Below are positions 26,607 to 35,952 of a DNA stretch of 64,000 bases, piece by piece (the first letter of the stretch is position 1; each line of letters begins with the position of its first letter). The position numbers and the translations under genes were made by a program. The stretch comes from Ekhidna lutea. Its GTDB lineage: Bacteria > Bacteroidota > Bacteroidia > Cytophagales > Cyclobacteriaceae. Where the stretch lies: NCBI RefSeq assembly GCF_900188325.1, contig NZ_FZPD01000005.1, positions 1-64,000 of the forward strand. Reading direction: 5' to 3'. Below the pieces are notes generated by a model, which saw only the letters and a list, made by a program, of their open reading frames with translations, did no database searches and was not told the DNA's origin.

Positions 26607-26974
26607 TGACAGTAACAGAAATCCATGAATTAAACGAGAAGTTCCAAAAGGGTGCGGTGCAGCTTTCAGAATTGATCCCAACAGGCACTTTGGTGCAAGC
26701 CACTTCTATGCTGATAAGAAGTGCAAGAAAGATTGACAACCAGTTTTTAAAGCTTTTGAAAGCACCATCCCATTCGGTCTTCAATCAGATAATGGGTCAA
26801 TTGGAAGATGAGACGGATGAGATTCTTTTCATCCTTGATCAGTTGGAGTTGGCGAACAAAAAGCAGAAGATCAGCCTGATTGATGATTTCGTGAAGGAGG
26901 GATATGATTTGATGGCCATCTACTCAAGATGCTTCGACTTGATTATTGGTAAAAAAGTAAAAGAAGAAGAATAA
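26606..26974 (+). CDS. Unrecognised small helical protein encoded between mraY and murD
   Basis: The 122-residue cytoplasmic protein has no signal or membrane segment. It is predicted by eye to be almost all helical (LNEKFQKGAVQLSELIP, VQATSMLIRSARKIDNQFLK, QLEDETDEILFILDQLELAN), loosely like four-helix-bundle proteins of the S23 type. I do not recognise a named family. It overlaps mraY and murD by one base on each side (TAATG both times), so it is translationally locked into the dcw cluster. This suggests a role in precursor synthesis or division (inference). Confidence 0.8.
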   Translation: MTVTEIHELNEKFQKGAVQLSELIPTGTLVQATSMLIRSARKIDNQFLKLLKAPSHSVFNQIMGQLEDETDEILFILDQLELANKKQKISLIDDFVKEGYDLMAIYSRCFDLIIGKKVKEEE

Positions 26975-28353
26975 TGAACGAACGCATAGTCATATTGGGT
27001 GGAGGTGAGAGCGGCGTTGGTGCCGCCATGCTTGCTCGTCAAAAGGGCTATGAGGTATTCCTTTCTGACGGAGGAAACCTGGCTTCTGATCGCAGAAGAA
27101 CGTTGAAAAGTCAGAAAATTGATTTTGAAGAGGGTGGACATTCTGAAGAACTACTTCTGAATGCGTCTTTGGTGGTGAAAAGCCCGGGCATCCCGGATTC
27201 AGCTCCGCTGGTTCAAAAACTGGTTGGCAATAACATTCCTGTCATTTCTGAAATAGAGTTTGCATACCGATTTATCGATAAAGCAAAAGTTATTGCTATC
27301 ACAGGTACCAATGGAAAAACCACTACCTCCTTACTTGCGCATCATCTGCTTAAAACAGCAGGGTATAAAGTGGCATTAGGTGGTAATGTCGGTAGGAGCC
27401 TTGCGAGGCTCGTGGCTGAAGGTGGCTATCATTATTATGTTGTAGAGGTCAGCAGCTTCCAACTGGATGGGATTGATAATTTCCGACCGGATGTGGCGGT
27501 CTTGCTGAATATCACTCCGGATCATCTGGATCGGTATGAGTACAACTTCGACAAATATGTCACCTCCAAATTCAGGATCATAGAAAACCTGACCAACGAG
27601 CAGGTTTTTATTTACTGTGCGGATTCTGCCCCGGTGACGGAGGAAATAAGTAGAAGAAAAATAGAAGCCAGCATGTTTGCCATGTCAGCTTCGAACAACA
27701 ATAAGCTAAGCGCTTACCTGAAGGATGAGCACCTGATTTTCAACTTTCAGTACAAGCACGATGCTGCTGAATTCCAGATTCCGGTCTCTGAGATTTCATT
27801 GATTGGAAAGCACAACATGGTCAATAGCATGGCGGCCGTATTGAGTGCACTTTGCATGGAAGTGCCAATGGAAATGGTCCTGAAAGGACTTAAGAATTTC
27901 AAAAACGCGCCACATCGATTGGAATTTGTGAAGGAGATCGATGGTGCGGCATACATCAATGACTCTAAAGCGACGAATGTAGATTCTGTCTACTATGCTT
28001 TAGACGGAGTGAAGGGCGATATCATTTGGATTGCGGGTGGCATTGACAAAGGAAACGACTACACACAGATCGAAAAGTTGGTGAAGAAGAAGGTGAAGGG
28101 GCTGATCTGCATGGGTAAGGATAATCGGGCTTTGACAAGTTATTTCGGTTCAAAACTGAATAAGATCGCTGAAGTAGATTCTGTTAAAAAGGCCATAGAT
28201 CAGGCACATGAATGGGCCGAAGAGGGTGATGTGGTATTGCTATCCCCAGCTTGTGCAAGCTTTGACTTGTTCAGCAACTACGAAGATCGTGGAGATAAAT
28301 TCAAGCGTGCAGTGAACAAGCTTGCCAAGACATTAAAAGCCAAAGAAGCATGA
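26974..28353 (+). CDS. murD: UDP-MurNAc-L-alanine:D-glutamate ligase
   Basis: The 459-residue Mur ligase adds D-Glu to UDP-MurNAc-L-Ala. Motifs seen are the N-terminal Rossmann-like VILGGGESGVGAAMLA, the ATP loop AITGTNGKTTTSLLAHHLL, YVVEVSSFQLDG, LNITPDHLDRY, and the C-terminal INDSKATNVDSVYYAL and LLSPACASFD motifs. It is coupled to the preceding small gene and followed by a 133-bp gap carrying two hairpins before ftsW. Confidence 0.96.
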   Translation: MNERIVILGGGESGVGAAMLARQKGYEVFLSDGGNLASDRRRTLKSQKIDFEEGGHSEELLLNASLVVKSPGIPDSAPLVQKLVGNNIPVISEIEFAYRFIDKAKVIAITGTNGKTTTSLLAHHLLKTAGYKVALGGNVGRSLARLVAEGGYHYYVVEVSSFQLDGIDNFRPDVAVLLNITPDHLDRYEYNFDKYVTSKFRIIENLTNEQVFIYCADSAPVTEEISRRKIEASMFAMSASNNNKLSAYLKDEHLIFNFQYKHDAAEFQIPVSEISLIGKHNMVNSMAAVLSALCMEVPMEMVLKGLKNFKNAPHRLEFVKEIDGAAYINDSKATNVDSVYYALDGVKGDIIWIAGGIDKGNDYTQIEKLVKKKVKGLICMGKDNRALTSYFGSKLNKIAEVDSVKKAIDQAHEWAEEGDVVLLSPACASFDLFSNYEDRGDKFKRAVNKLAKTLKAKEA

Positions 28354-28390
28354 TATTCTCAGTATTTGAAATATTGTCATCGGCTATTCA

Positions 28391-28409
28391 CTCTAAACTC
28401 GGTTTAGAG
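28391..28409. repeat. Perfect hairpin after murD
   Basis: CTCTAAAC (28391-28398) and GTTTAGAG (28402-28409) are perfect arms around TCG. No T run follows on either strand, so a plain terminator is unlikely; it may be RNA-stabilising or part of a mobile repeat. Confidence 0.6.
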
Positions 28410-28410
28410 G

Positions 28411-28466
28411 AGAAGTCCCCCTTCGAAGGGGGGTGCGAAGGTGTGTGCGATAGCAGGGGGATGTTT
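28411..28466. repeat. GC-rich palindromic repeat before ftsW
   Basis: CCCCCTTCGAAGGGGG (28417-28432) is a perfect palindrome, followed about 20 bp later by GCAGGGGGATGTTTT. The same architecture and the GGGGGATGTTT end occur at 30798-30855. Confidence 0.75.
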
Positions 28467-28486
28467 TATCCAAAACAATTTGTACT

Positions 28487-29638
28487 ATGAACGAAGTGAA
28501 AAATTGGGCATATCGAAATCTGAAAGGAGACCCGGTGATCTGGTTCATCGTGCTGATCCTTTCACTATTCAGCATTTTGGTGGTGTACAGCGCCACAGGC
28601 AGTCTGGCCTACAAAATGATGGATGGTAACACCGAGTATTATCTCATTAAGCACTCGGTTCTCGTGATAGTGAGTTTAGGAGCAATCTGGCTTGCACACC
28701 GAATCGATTACCGATACTACTCAAAAATTTCACGCCTTGTACTTTGGCTATGTGTGCCGTTGCTATTGTTTACCTGGATGTTTGGTACCAATATCAATGA
28801 GGCATCACGTTGGTTAACAATTCCTGTGATCAATCAGGCATTTCAGCCTTCGGATTTGGCTAAACTGGCCTTGCTGGTAACATTAGCCAGTATGCTTTCC
28901 AAACGTCAGCAATCCATTGATGATTTTCAAAAAGCAATTGTTCCGATGTTGTTTTGGATCGGTCTGATATGTGGCCTAATCGCATTGACCAATTTTTCGT
29001 CAGCAATCCTTTTATTTCTGACTTGCATGCTGGTACTTTTCATTGGCCGGGTTCCAATGAAATACCTCGGCATGCTTGTCGTGATTTGTGCCTCCTTTGG
29101 TTCTGTGGCCTTCATGGTGGGGCAAAGAGGCGGAACGGCCATTTCCAGAGTGGAGGACTATATCAACAATGATACCCCGTACCAGGCCAAGCAAGCATAC
29201 ATCGCAATTGCCTCTGGTGGAGTGATTGGCAAGGGTCCGGGACAAAGTGATCAAAGAAATTTTTTACCTCATCCATATTCAGATTTCATCTACGCAATCA
29301 TTTTGGAAGAATACGGAATGATTGGGGGTGTGCTTATCCTGTTTTTGTATCTCGCACTTCTTTATCGAGGAATGAAAGCCGCTGAGCAAAATGATCGGGC
29401 ATATGGAGGTTTACTTTCAGCTGGATTGAGTTTTGCTCTTGTGGTACAGGCATTGGTGAATATGGGAGTAGCTGTAGGGCTCGGGCCGGTGACCGGACTG
29501 ACACTTCCTTTCATCAGTATGGGAGGTACATCACAGCTTTTTGCCGGGGTGGCATTGGGAATTATTCTGAGTGTGAGCAGAGGTGAGATTGATAATTTTG
29601 GTGGAGCAATAGGGAATCAATATAAAGAAGCAGCGTAA
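28487..29638 (+). CDS. ftsW: Lipid II polymerase of the SEDS family, FtsW
   Basis: The 383-residue integral membrane protein has about ten hydrophobic segments. SEDS signatures seen are the N-terminal WFIVLILSLFSILVVYSATG, FQPSDLAKLALLV, GKGPGQSDQRNFLPHPYSDF and PFISMGGTSQLFAGVALG. FtsW polymerises septal glycan with FtsI, its partner transpeptidase encoded upstream. The ATG at 28487 was kept; the gap to murD is occupied by repeats. Confidence 0.95.
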   Translation: MNEVKNWAYRNLKGDPVIWFIVLILSLFSILVVYSATGSLAYKMMDGNTEYYLIKHSVLVIVSLGAIWLAHRIDYRYYSKISRLVLWLCVPLLLFTWMFGTNINEASRWLTIPVINQAFQPSDLAKLALLVTLASMLSKRQQSIDDFQKAIVPMLFWIGLICGLIALTNFSSAILLFLTCMLVLFIGRVPMKYLGMLVVICASFGSVAFMVGQRGGTAISRVEDYINNDTPYQAKQAYIAIASGGVIGKGPGQSDQRNFLPHPYSDFIYAIILEEYGMIGGVLILFLYLALLYRGMKAAEQNDRAYGGLLSAGLSFALVVQALVNMGVAVGLGPVTGLTLPFISMGGTSQLFAGVALGIILSVSRGEIDNFGGAIGNQYKEAA

Positions 29639-29664
29639 TCGAAAAGGAACGAACATATCGCATC

Positions 29665-30744
29665 ATGATTAGCGGTGGCGGCACGGGCGGTCACATCTAT
29701 CCGGCTATTTCCATTGCGCAGGCCTTGAAAGATATGCTTCAATCCGTTGAAATTCTTTTTGTAGGAGCAAAAGGAAAAATGGAAATGAAGAAAGTCCCGG
29801 AGGCTGGTTTTGAGATTGAAGGCTTGTGGATTAGTGGGATCCAGCGTAAGCTATCGACCGATAACCTGATGTTCCCATTCAAACTGTTATCAAGTATTCG
29901 ACAGGCTTCAAAGCTTATTAAGAAATTTAAGCCGGATGCGGTTGTTGGTGTTGGGGGATACGCTAGTGGCCCTTTGCTTTATGTGGCTGGTAGAAAAGGA
30001 ATCCCCACACTTATTCAGGAACAAAACTCCTATGCCGGATTGACCAATAAATGGCTTTCAAAATCAGCTAACACGATCTGTGTAGCGCATGAAGGCATGG
30101 AGAAATACTTCCCAGCTAACAAAATAGTAGTTACGGGGAATCCTGTAAGAAAAACGATCAAGCTAAATCCTAACCGTAAAGCTGAAGCATTCAAACATTT
30201 TGAACTCGATGAGAAGCAAGCCACCCTTTTAGTTATTGGTGGAAGTTTAGGCGCACGTACATTGAATGAAAGCGTACTATCCGGCTTAGAGAAGCTGGAA
30301 AAAGAAGGCGTTCAATTAATCTGGCAATGTGGTGGATTTTATAAGGATGAGATGGAGAAACGAGCAGAAGGCAAAGGAGGTAAAGTGGTTTTGAAGGACT
30401 TCATCCTTCAAATGGACTTTGCATATGCATGTGCGGATGTTGTGATTTCAAGAGCAGGAGCGCTTTCCATTGCTGAATTAATGCTCACAGCAAAACCATC
30501 CATCTTAGTTCCTTCTCCTAATGTGGCTGAAGATCACCAGACGATTAATGCCTTGGCCTTAGTCGACAATGACGCTGCTGAGATGGTAAAGGATAGTGAG
30601 GCAATGGATAAGCTGATCGATGAAGCGATGACTTTGCTGAAAAATAAAGAGCGACAGGAAAAACTGTCTGAGAATATTGGAGCCATGGCACATGAAAATG
30701 CCGCCATTGATATCGCAAACGAAGTAATGAAACTGGTAGAATGA
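29665..30744 (+). CDS. murG: UDP-GlcNAc:lipid I N-acetylglucosaminyltransferase
   Basis: The 359-residue GT28 enzyme converts lipid I to lipid II at the cytoplasmic face. Motifs are MISGGGTGGHIYPAISIAQA, VGVGGYASGPLLYVAG, LVIGGSLGARTLNESV and ISRAGALSIAELML with LVPSPNVAEDHQTINA. The codons before 29665 continue in frame (EKERTYRI) without ATG, GTG or TTG, so the start is the ATG at 29665, although homologues often carry such residues. A rare non-standard start cannot be excluded. Confidence 0.95.
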   Translation: MISGGGTGGHIYPAISIAQALKDMLQSVEILFVGAKGKMEMKKVPEAGFEIEGLWISGIQRKLSTDNLMFPFKLLSSIRQASKLIKKFKPDAVVGVGGYASGPLLYVAGRKGIPTLIQEQNSYAGLTNKWLSKSANTICVAHEGMEKYFPANKIVVTGNPVRKTIKLNPNRKAEAFKHFELDEKQATLLVIGGSLGARTLNESVLSGLEKLEKEGVQLIWQCGGFYKDEMEKRAEGKGGKVVLKDFILQMDFAYACADVVISRAGALSIAELMLTAKPSILVPSPNVAEDHQTINALALVDNDAAEMVKDSEAMDKLIDEAMTLLKNKERQEKLSENIGAMAHENAAIDIANEVMKLVE

Positions 30745-30797
30745 TAAAAATGGAAAGAAATATCGTTCCTCATATTGCCAAATTTCATTCGGTAGCT

Positions 30798-30855
30798 ATT
30801 CCCCCTTTGAAGGGGGGTGAGGAGGCTATGCGTCTAGGTAGGGGGATGTTTAAAA
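30798..30855. repeat. GC-rich palindromic repeat between murG and murC
   Basis: CCCCCTT (30801-30807) and AAGGGGG (30810-30816) pair around TG; after about 25 bp follows GTAGGGGGATGTTTAAA. It matches the element before ftsW in order and end sequence. Confidence 0.75.
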
Positions 30856-30868
30856 CCAATCATCAATC

Positions 30869-32263
30869 ATGAAACTAGCCGAAGTAAATAGCGTCTATTT
30901 CATCGGTATCGGAGGTATCGGCATGAGTGCATTGGCTCGATGGTTTCATGCGAAGCAGATTCCGGTTGCCGGGTACGACAAAACTGAATCCGATCTGACG
31001 AAGAAGTTGGTCGAAGAAGGGATCGACGTGCATTATGAAGATCAGCTCGATTTGATCGATGACAAGTTTTTAGCAAAAGAGGGTACACTGGTTGTCTATA
31101 CGCCAGCTATTCCCGCTGAGCATATAGAACTAAACTATTTCCGTGACAATGGCTTTACCGTAATGAAGCGATCAGAGGTTCTTGGTATGATCACTGAAAA
31201 TCACTTCACCATCGCTGTGGCCGGAACGCACGGAAAAACCACAACAACTTCAATGATCGCACATTTGTTGAGCCATTCCAGAAAAGGATGTTCAGCATTT
31301 GTAGGAGGCATCATGGCCAACACAGGCACCAATCTGATTATTGGTGATGAGAATGCTCCGGTTGTCGTGGAAGCCGATGAATACGATCGTTCCTTCATGC
31401 GACTCAACCCAAACTATACGATTATTACCTCGCTCGACCCGGATCATTTGGATATCTACGGTGATGAGACTGCCATGCTGGATACCTATGAGGAATTCGT
31501 GAAGAAAACCCCAAAGGAAGGTAAAGTACTCATGCATTCAGACGCTGGTTTTAAAATCAACCCGGGCAACAAATACATCTCTTATGCGATCCGAAATGGA
31601 GATGCCGTGGCAGATGCCTTGAGAATTGTAAATGGTGCGTTTGTCTTTACCTATCGGTATGGTATGGAGAAAATCTCTGATGTTCATCTGGAATTTCCTG
31701 GGTATCATAATGTCGAAAATGCCCTGGCTGCAATCACAGTCGCTGTAGATATGGGAATGGATGGACGCGAGATCAGGAAGCTAATGAGGTCATACAAAGG
31801 TGTGAAGCGCCGCTTCGAATATGTCTTCAGAAGTCCACACGCCACACTAATTGATGATTATGCACATCATCCGGAAGAAATTAATGCGTTCCTGAAGTCA
31901 GTAAGATCACTGGCCGGTAAGCGTAAGATCACGGTTATTTTCCAGCCGCATCTCTATTCGCGTACAAATGACTTCAAGAAAGGTTTTGCAGAAGCATTAG
32001 ATAAAGCTGATGAGATTATTTTGTTGGATATCTATCCTGCAAGAGAGGAGCCAATTGAGGGGGTATCATCAAAATCTATTTTTGATTTGATGGAGAATGA
32101 GAAGAAAGTGATGGTTGCTAAAGAATACTTGCTGGATGAATTAGAAAATCACAACCTGGATATTGTAGTGACCATTGGCGCAGGCGATATTGATCGGGAG
32201 GTTCCAAAGATTGCTGAGTACATGAAAAATAAGTTCAACCCTAAATCAACTGAAGATGAGTAA
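30869..32263 (+). CDS. murC: UDP-MurNAc:L-alanine ligase
   Basis: The 464-residue Mur ligase adds L-Ala to UDP-MurNAc. Motifs seen are VYFIGIGGIGMSALARWFHA, the ATP loop AVAGTHGKTTTTSMIAHLL, VVEADEYDRSFMRL, TSLDPDHLDIYGD, and DDYAHHPEEINAFL in the C-terminal domain. It overlaps ftsQ by 8 bp and lies 124 bp after murG, across the repeat at 30798-30855. Confidence 0.96.
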   Translation: MKLAEVNSVYFIGIGGIGMSALARWFHAKQIPVAGYDKTESDLTKKLVEEGIDVHYEDQLDLIDDKFLAKEGTLVVYTPAIPAEHIELNYFRDNGFTVMKRSEVLGMITENHFTIAVAGTHGKTTTTSMIAHLLSHSRKGCSAFVGGIMANTGTNLIIGDENAPVVVEADEYDRSFMRLNPNYTIITSLDPDHLDIYGDETAMLDTYEEFVKKTPKEGKVLMHSDAGFKINPGNKYISYAIRNGDAVADALRIVNGAFVFTYRYGMEKISDVHLEFPGYHNVENALAAITVAVDMGMDGREIRKLMRSYKGVKRRFEYVFRSPHATLIDDYAHHPEEINAFLKSVRSLAGKRKITVIFQPHLYSRTNDFKKGFAEALDKADEIILLDIYPAREEPIEGVSSKSIFDLMENEKKVMVAKEYLLDELENHNLDIVVTIGAGDIDREVPKIAEYMKNKFNPKSTEDE

Positions 32264-33014
32264 GGAAGAAAAGAAAAATATCCTGATCTACTCTTTCAGC
32301 GGATTATTGTTGATTACGCTGATCACTTTTGCGGGTATTAAAAACAATGGGAGGGAGGTCGAAGAAGTGAAAGTAGAAATCCTTGATCAGGAGGGAAATT
32401 TCTTCACCGATCACCTGGAAGTGGTAGACCTTATGACCGATAAAAGCACCGATTATGTCATCGGTGTGGAAATGGGAGACCTGGATCCGAAGGTGCTGGA
32501 AGAGCGAGTGGAAGCAAATCCATTTGTAAAAGATGCGCAGGTATACCGCGATCTGAAAGGCAACTTGAAAGTGAAAGTAGAGCAGAGCAAACCCATTGCA
32601 CGGTTATTTATTGACGGTCAAAAAGACCGCTACATAGATTCAGATGGAAGGGTATTGCCAGTCAATGCGAAGCATACGGCCAGAGTCCCATTGATGGAGA
32701 CTGAGTTTGAGTTTATGTGGGAGAAGAATTTAAAGGAAAGCAAGTATGGAAAGCAGGTTTTTGACCTGCTGACCTTTATTGAGAAAGACGAATTCTGGAG
32801 AGCTCAGATTGCACATATCTTCATTCGGAAGGATGGAGAGATAGACATGTATCCACAGGTAACGAAGCAGGTTATTGAGTTTGGGAGACCTGAGGATTTG
32901 GAAGGAAAGTTTTCAAAACTGATGACTTTCTACAAAGAGATTTTACCTAAGAAAGGTTGGAATACCTATGACCGGGTAAATCTGAAATTTGAGAATCAAA
33001 TTATTTGCGAATAA
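32256..33014 (+). CDS. ftsQ: Cell division protein FtsQ
   Basis: The 252-residue bitopic protein has one N-terminal membrane helix (ILIYSFSGLLLITLITFAGI) and a periplasmic POTRA-like part (LEERVEANPFVKDAQVYRDL, LKVKVEQSKPIARLF, DSDGRVLPV), as in FtsQ/DivIB. It links early and late division proteins. It overlaps murC by 8 bp and precedes ftsA by 21 bp. Confidence 0.92.
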   Translation: MSKEEKKNILIYSFSGLLLITLITFAGIKNNGREVEEVKVEILDQEGNFFTDHLEVVDLMTDKSTDYVIGVEMGDLDPKVLEERVEANPFVKDAQVYRDLKGNLKVKVEQSKPIARLFIDGQKDRYIDSDGRVLPVNAKHTARVPLMETEFEFMWEKNLKESKYGKQVFDLLTFIEKDEFWRAQIAHIFIRKDGEIDMYPQVTKQVIEFGRPEDLEGKFSKLMTFYKEILPKKGWNTYDRVNLKFENQIICE

Positions 33015-33035
33015 TCACCGAGAAATAAAGAAATT

Positions 33036-34331
33036 ATGGAGGATAAAATCATCGTTGGACTAGACATTGGCACTACAAAGATTTGTGCCATTGTAGGTAA
33101 GAAAAATGAATACGGAAAGCTCGAGATACTCGGCATGGGCAAGGCAGTATCTGATGGTGTGATCCGTGGAATCGTCACCAATATCGACAAGACTGTTCGT
33201 GCCATTGAAAAGGCCATTGCGGAAGCAAGTGAACAGTCAGGAATCGATATCGGGGTGGTGAATGTCGGCATTGCCGGGCAACACATCAAAAGTGCTGTTC
33301 ATCATGGTGGCATTACCCGTGAAAATAAAGATGGTGAGATCACCATTGAGGATTTAGCTCGACTCAACAGCGACATGCATCGCATTGTCACTCCTCCGGG
33401 TAGCGAAATCATTCACGTGATGCCGCAAGACTATATCGTAGATTATGAAGACGGCATCATGGATCCGGTAGGGATGACAGGAGTGAAGCTGGAGGCTGAC
33501 TTCCACATCATCACTGCACAGACCAACGCGATCAACAACATAAACAAGTGTGTGAAAAAAGCTGGGCTCCAGATTGAGAATCTCATTTTGGAACCACTCG
33601 CGTCCAGCTTATCTGTTCTTTCTGACGAAGAGAAAGAAGCAGGTGTTTGCCTGGTGGATATTGGAGGCGGCACCACAGATGTGGCGGTATTCTATGAGAA
33701 CATCATCCGACACACGGCAGTCATTCCATTTGGTGGCAACATCATCACCTCTGATATTAAGCAGGGTTGTATGGTGATGGAACATCAGGCTGAGTTGCTG
33801 AAAACAAAGTTTGGCAAGGCTATCTCTGAAGAAGCAAGTCCGAACGAGATCGTTTCCATTCCTGGTTTAAGAAACCGTCCTCCTAAGGAGATTTCGATCA
33901 AAAACCTTGCGCACATTATCGAAGCAAGAATGGAAGAAATCATTGAGTTGGTGCACACTGAGATCATCAGCTCAGGTTTCAATAAGAAGCTTGCGGCAGG
34001 TATTGTGGTGACCGGTGGTGGATCAATGCTTACTAATTTGAGTCAACTGTTTGAATACATGACCGGACTGGATACACGCATTGGCTATCCGAACGAGCAT
34101 CTGGGTAGAAGCAAGGTAGATGCAGCAAAGAGCCCAATGTTTGCGACCACTGTCGGACTGGTACTTTCAGGCTTTAAAGCGCTGGACATCCGTCAGGCAA
34201 GGTATTCGGAAGCTCCTTCATACAAGGGAGATGGAAAGAAAAAATTAAAGCAGGGCAATAAGTTCTTTTCCAACATTTTGGAGAAAACGAAGGGCCTTCT
34301 GATCGATGATTTTGATGATAAGATTAATTAA
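33036..34331 (+). CDS. ftsA: Cell division protein FtsA
   Basis: The 431-residue actin-like ATPase tethers FtsZ to the membrane. Seen are the phosphate-1 motif IIVGLDIGTTKICAIVG, VCLVDIGGGTTDVAVF (phosphate 2), GIVVTGGGSML (adenosine motif), and a basic amphipathic C-terminal region FFSNILEKTKGLLIDDF probably for membrane binding. A 61-bp gap with an interspersed repeat separates it from ftsZ. Confidence 0.96.
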   Translation: MEDKIIVGLDIGTTKICAIVGKKNEYGKLEILGMGKAVSDGVIRGIVTNIDKTVRAIEKAIAEASEQSGIDIGVVNVGIAGQHIKSAVHHGGITRENKDGEITIEDLARLNSDMHRIVTPPGSEIIHVMPQDYIVDYEDGIMDPVGMTGVKLEADFHIITAQTNAINNINKCVKKAGLQIENLILEPLASSLSVLSDEEKEAGVCLVDIGGGTTDVAVFYENIIRHTAVIPFGGNIITSDIKQGCMVMEHQAELLKTKFGKAISEEASPNEIVSIPGLRNRPPKEISIKNLAHIIEARMEEIIELVHTEIISSGFNKKLAAGIVVTGGGSMLTNLSQLFEYMTGLDTRIGYPNEHLGRSKVDAAKSPMFATTVGLVLSGFKALDIRQARYSEAPSYKGDGKKKLKQGNKFFSNILEKTKGLLIDDFDDKIN

Positions 34332-34333
34332 CA

Positions 34334-34377
34334 GTCAACAGCCATTCAGTCGACTGTCGACTAAGTAACTGTGGACT
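34334..34377 (-). repeat. Interspersed ~44-bp repeat, copy 2 (between ftsA and ftsZ)
   Basis: Reverse-complemented, this stretch reads AGTCCACAGT...AGTCGACAGTCGAC...ATGGCTGTTGAC and aligns along its length with 21726-21768. The copies differ at a few positions and by a short indel near the middle. It fills most of the ftsA-ftsZ gap. Confidence 0.75.
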
Positions 34378-34392
34378 TTAAATAATACAATT

Positions 34393-35952
34393 ATGGCAGA
34401 AAATATGTATCAATTCGACTTACCGTCACATCATAAATCCATCATTAAGGTGGTGGGTGTTGGTGGCGGAGGCAGCAACGCTGTTAATCACATGTACAGC
34501 CTGGGGATCCGGGATGTAGAGTTCGTGGTTTGTAACACAGATCACCAGGCGCTCGAAAGTAGCGCAGTACCAAACAGGCTTCAGATTGGAACCAATCTGA
34601 CAAGCGGTTTGGGTGCAGGAGCAAATCCTGAACGAGGCAAAAATGCCGCTATCGAAAGTAAAGAAGAGATTCGTGACCTACTCTCGCAAGACACGAAAAT
34701 GGTCTTTATTACGGCAGGAATGGGTGGTGGTACCGGTACAGGTGCTGCTCCGGTCATCGCTCAGGTAGCGAGTGAGTTGGACATTCTCACTGTTGGGATT
34801 GTGACCGCTCCGTTTGCTTTTGAAGGAAAGAAAAAAATGAAAGCCGCTGAAGACGGTATCAAAGAACTGAAGAAGTATTGTGATACCGTTTTGGTCATCA
34901 TGAATGATAAGCTTCGGGAGATTTATGGAAACCTTTCCATCAGCGAAGCATTTGGTCAGGCTGACAATGTATTGACAACCGCAGCAAAAGGAATCGCCGA
35001 GATCATTACCGTTCCTGGTTATGTGAACGTCGATTTTGAAGATGTGAAGACCGTAATGAAAGGAGCCGGACCTGCAGTAATGGGTTCAGCGAAAACCATA
35101 GGAGACAATAGAGCAAGAAGAGCCGCAGAAGAGGCGCTTAACTCGCCGCTATTGAATCAGCAGGATATCTATGGCGCTGAGAAGATCTTACTTTCCATTA
35201 TCTCTGGTGACGAAGCAGAACTTCAAATGGATGAGTTGACCGATATCACGGATTACATCCAGGAATATGCAGGAGATAATGCAGAGGTGATCTTCGGTCA
35301 CGGTGTGGATAGTTCTTTAGGCGAGAATATCAGTGTAACTGTTATTGCAACAGGTTTTGGCAAAGTAGATGAAGATGGAGAGTACATCTCCAAAGAAGAG
35401 GAAGCGAAGCGATTTGATCTGTTATCTCAAAAAGAGATTGATGAGTCAAAGAAAAAAGGAAATACTTCTGATTTCATGTTTGAATTGGAAGATGATACGG
35501 ACAAAGATGGTGTTGAGGATTGGGACTATGAATTCAGTTCGCTGAAGGATGAGATCAAGCGAGAAGTTGAAGAGGAAGATCAGCGCAGCAAGCGACCTGC
35601 TAAGCAATCTTCTTTCGAGTTTGACTTCACCAATGGTTTTGACAATGATGAGGACGAAGAAGTGAATGAAGATGAGGTGAATATCTCCGATGCTTTTGAA
35701 GCTTCTCCAAGTTCAAAGCAAGTGCGATTAGCTCAGGAGCGAGCGGAGCGTGAGGCGATGTTCAACGACAAGAAGTTTGACATGCCAACGGAGGAGTTCA
35801 AAGAGCGACTGGATGTTCCTGCCTACGAGCGTAAGAAGATCAAGCTTCAGAACGTACCTCACTCAGCAGAGCGAAACATCTCTAAGTTCAACCTGAACGA
35901 GGAAAATCAAATTTTAGGGAACAATAAATTCTTGCACGATAACGTGGACTAG
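34393..35952 (+). CDS. ftsZ: Cell division GTPase FtsZ
   Basis: The 519-residue tubulin homologue forms the Z ring. Seen are KVVGVGGGGSNAVNHM, the GTP-binding loop AGMGGGTGTGAAPVIA, and the synergy-loop area NVDFEDVKTVMKGAGPAVMG. The C-terminal part (about residues 330-519) is a long acidic linker and a basic tail (YERKKIKLQNVPHSAERNIS), much longer than in E. coli but typical for Bacteroidota. A 6-bp-stem hairpin overlaps its stop codon (35949-35964). Probably last gene of the dcw operon; a terminator follows at 36097. Confidence 0.97.
   Translation: MAENMYQFDLPSHHKSIIKVVGVGGGGSNAVNHMYSLGIRDVEFVVCNTDHQALESSAVPNRLQIGTNLTSGLGAGANPERGKNAAIESKEEIRDLLSQDTKMVFITAGMGGGTGTGAAPVIAQVASELDILTVGIVTAPFAFEGKKKMKAAEDGIKELKKYCDTVLVIMNDKLREIYGNLSISEAFGQADNVLTTAAKGIAEIITVPGYVNVDFEDVKTVMKGAGPAVMGSAKTIGDNRARRAAEEALNSPLLNQQDIYGAEKILLSIISGDEAELQMDELTDITDYIQEYAGDNAEVIFGHGVDSSLGENISVTVIATGFGKVDEDGEYISKEEEAKRFDLLSQKEIDESKKKGNTSDFMFELEDDTDKDGVEDWDYEFSSLKDEIKREVEEEDQRSKRPAKQSSFEFDFTNGFDNDEDEEVNEDEVNISDAFEASPSSKQVRLAQERAEREAMFNDKKFDMPTEEFKERLDVPAYERKKIKLQNVPHSAERNISKFNLNEENQILGNNKFLHDNVD

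Noticed and set aside
28391-28466. Hairpins after murD as a transcription terminator
   Set aside because: Neither hairpin is followed by a T run on the plus strand, and the cluster continues with ftsW.
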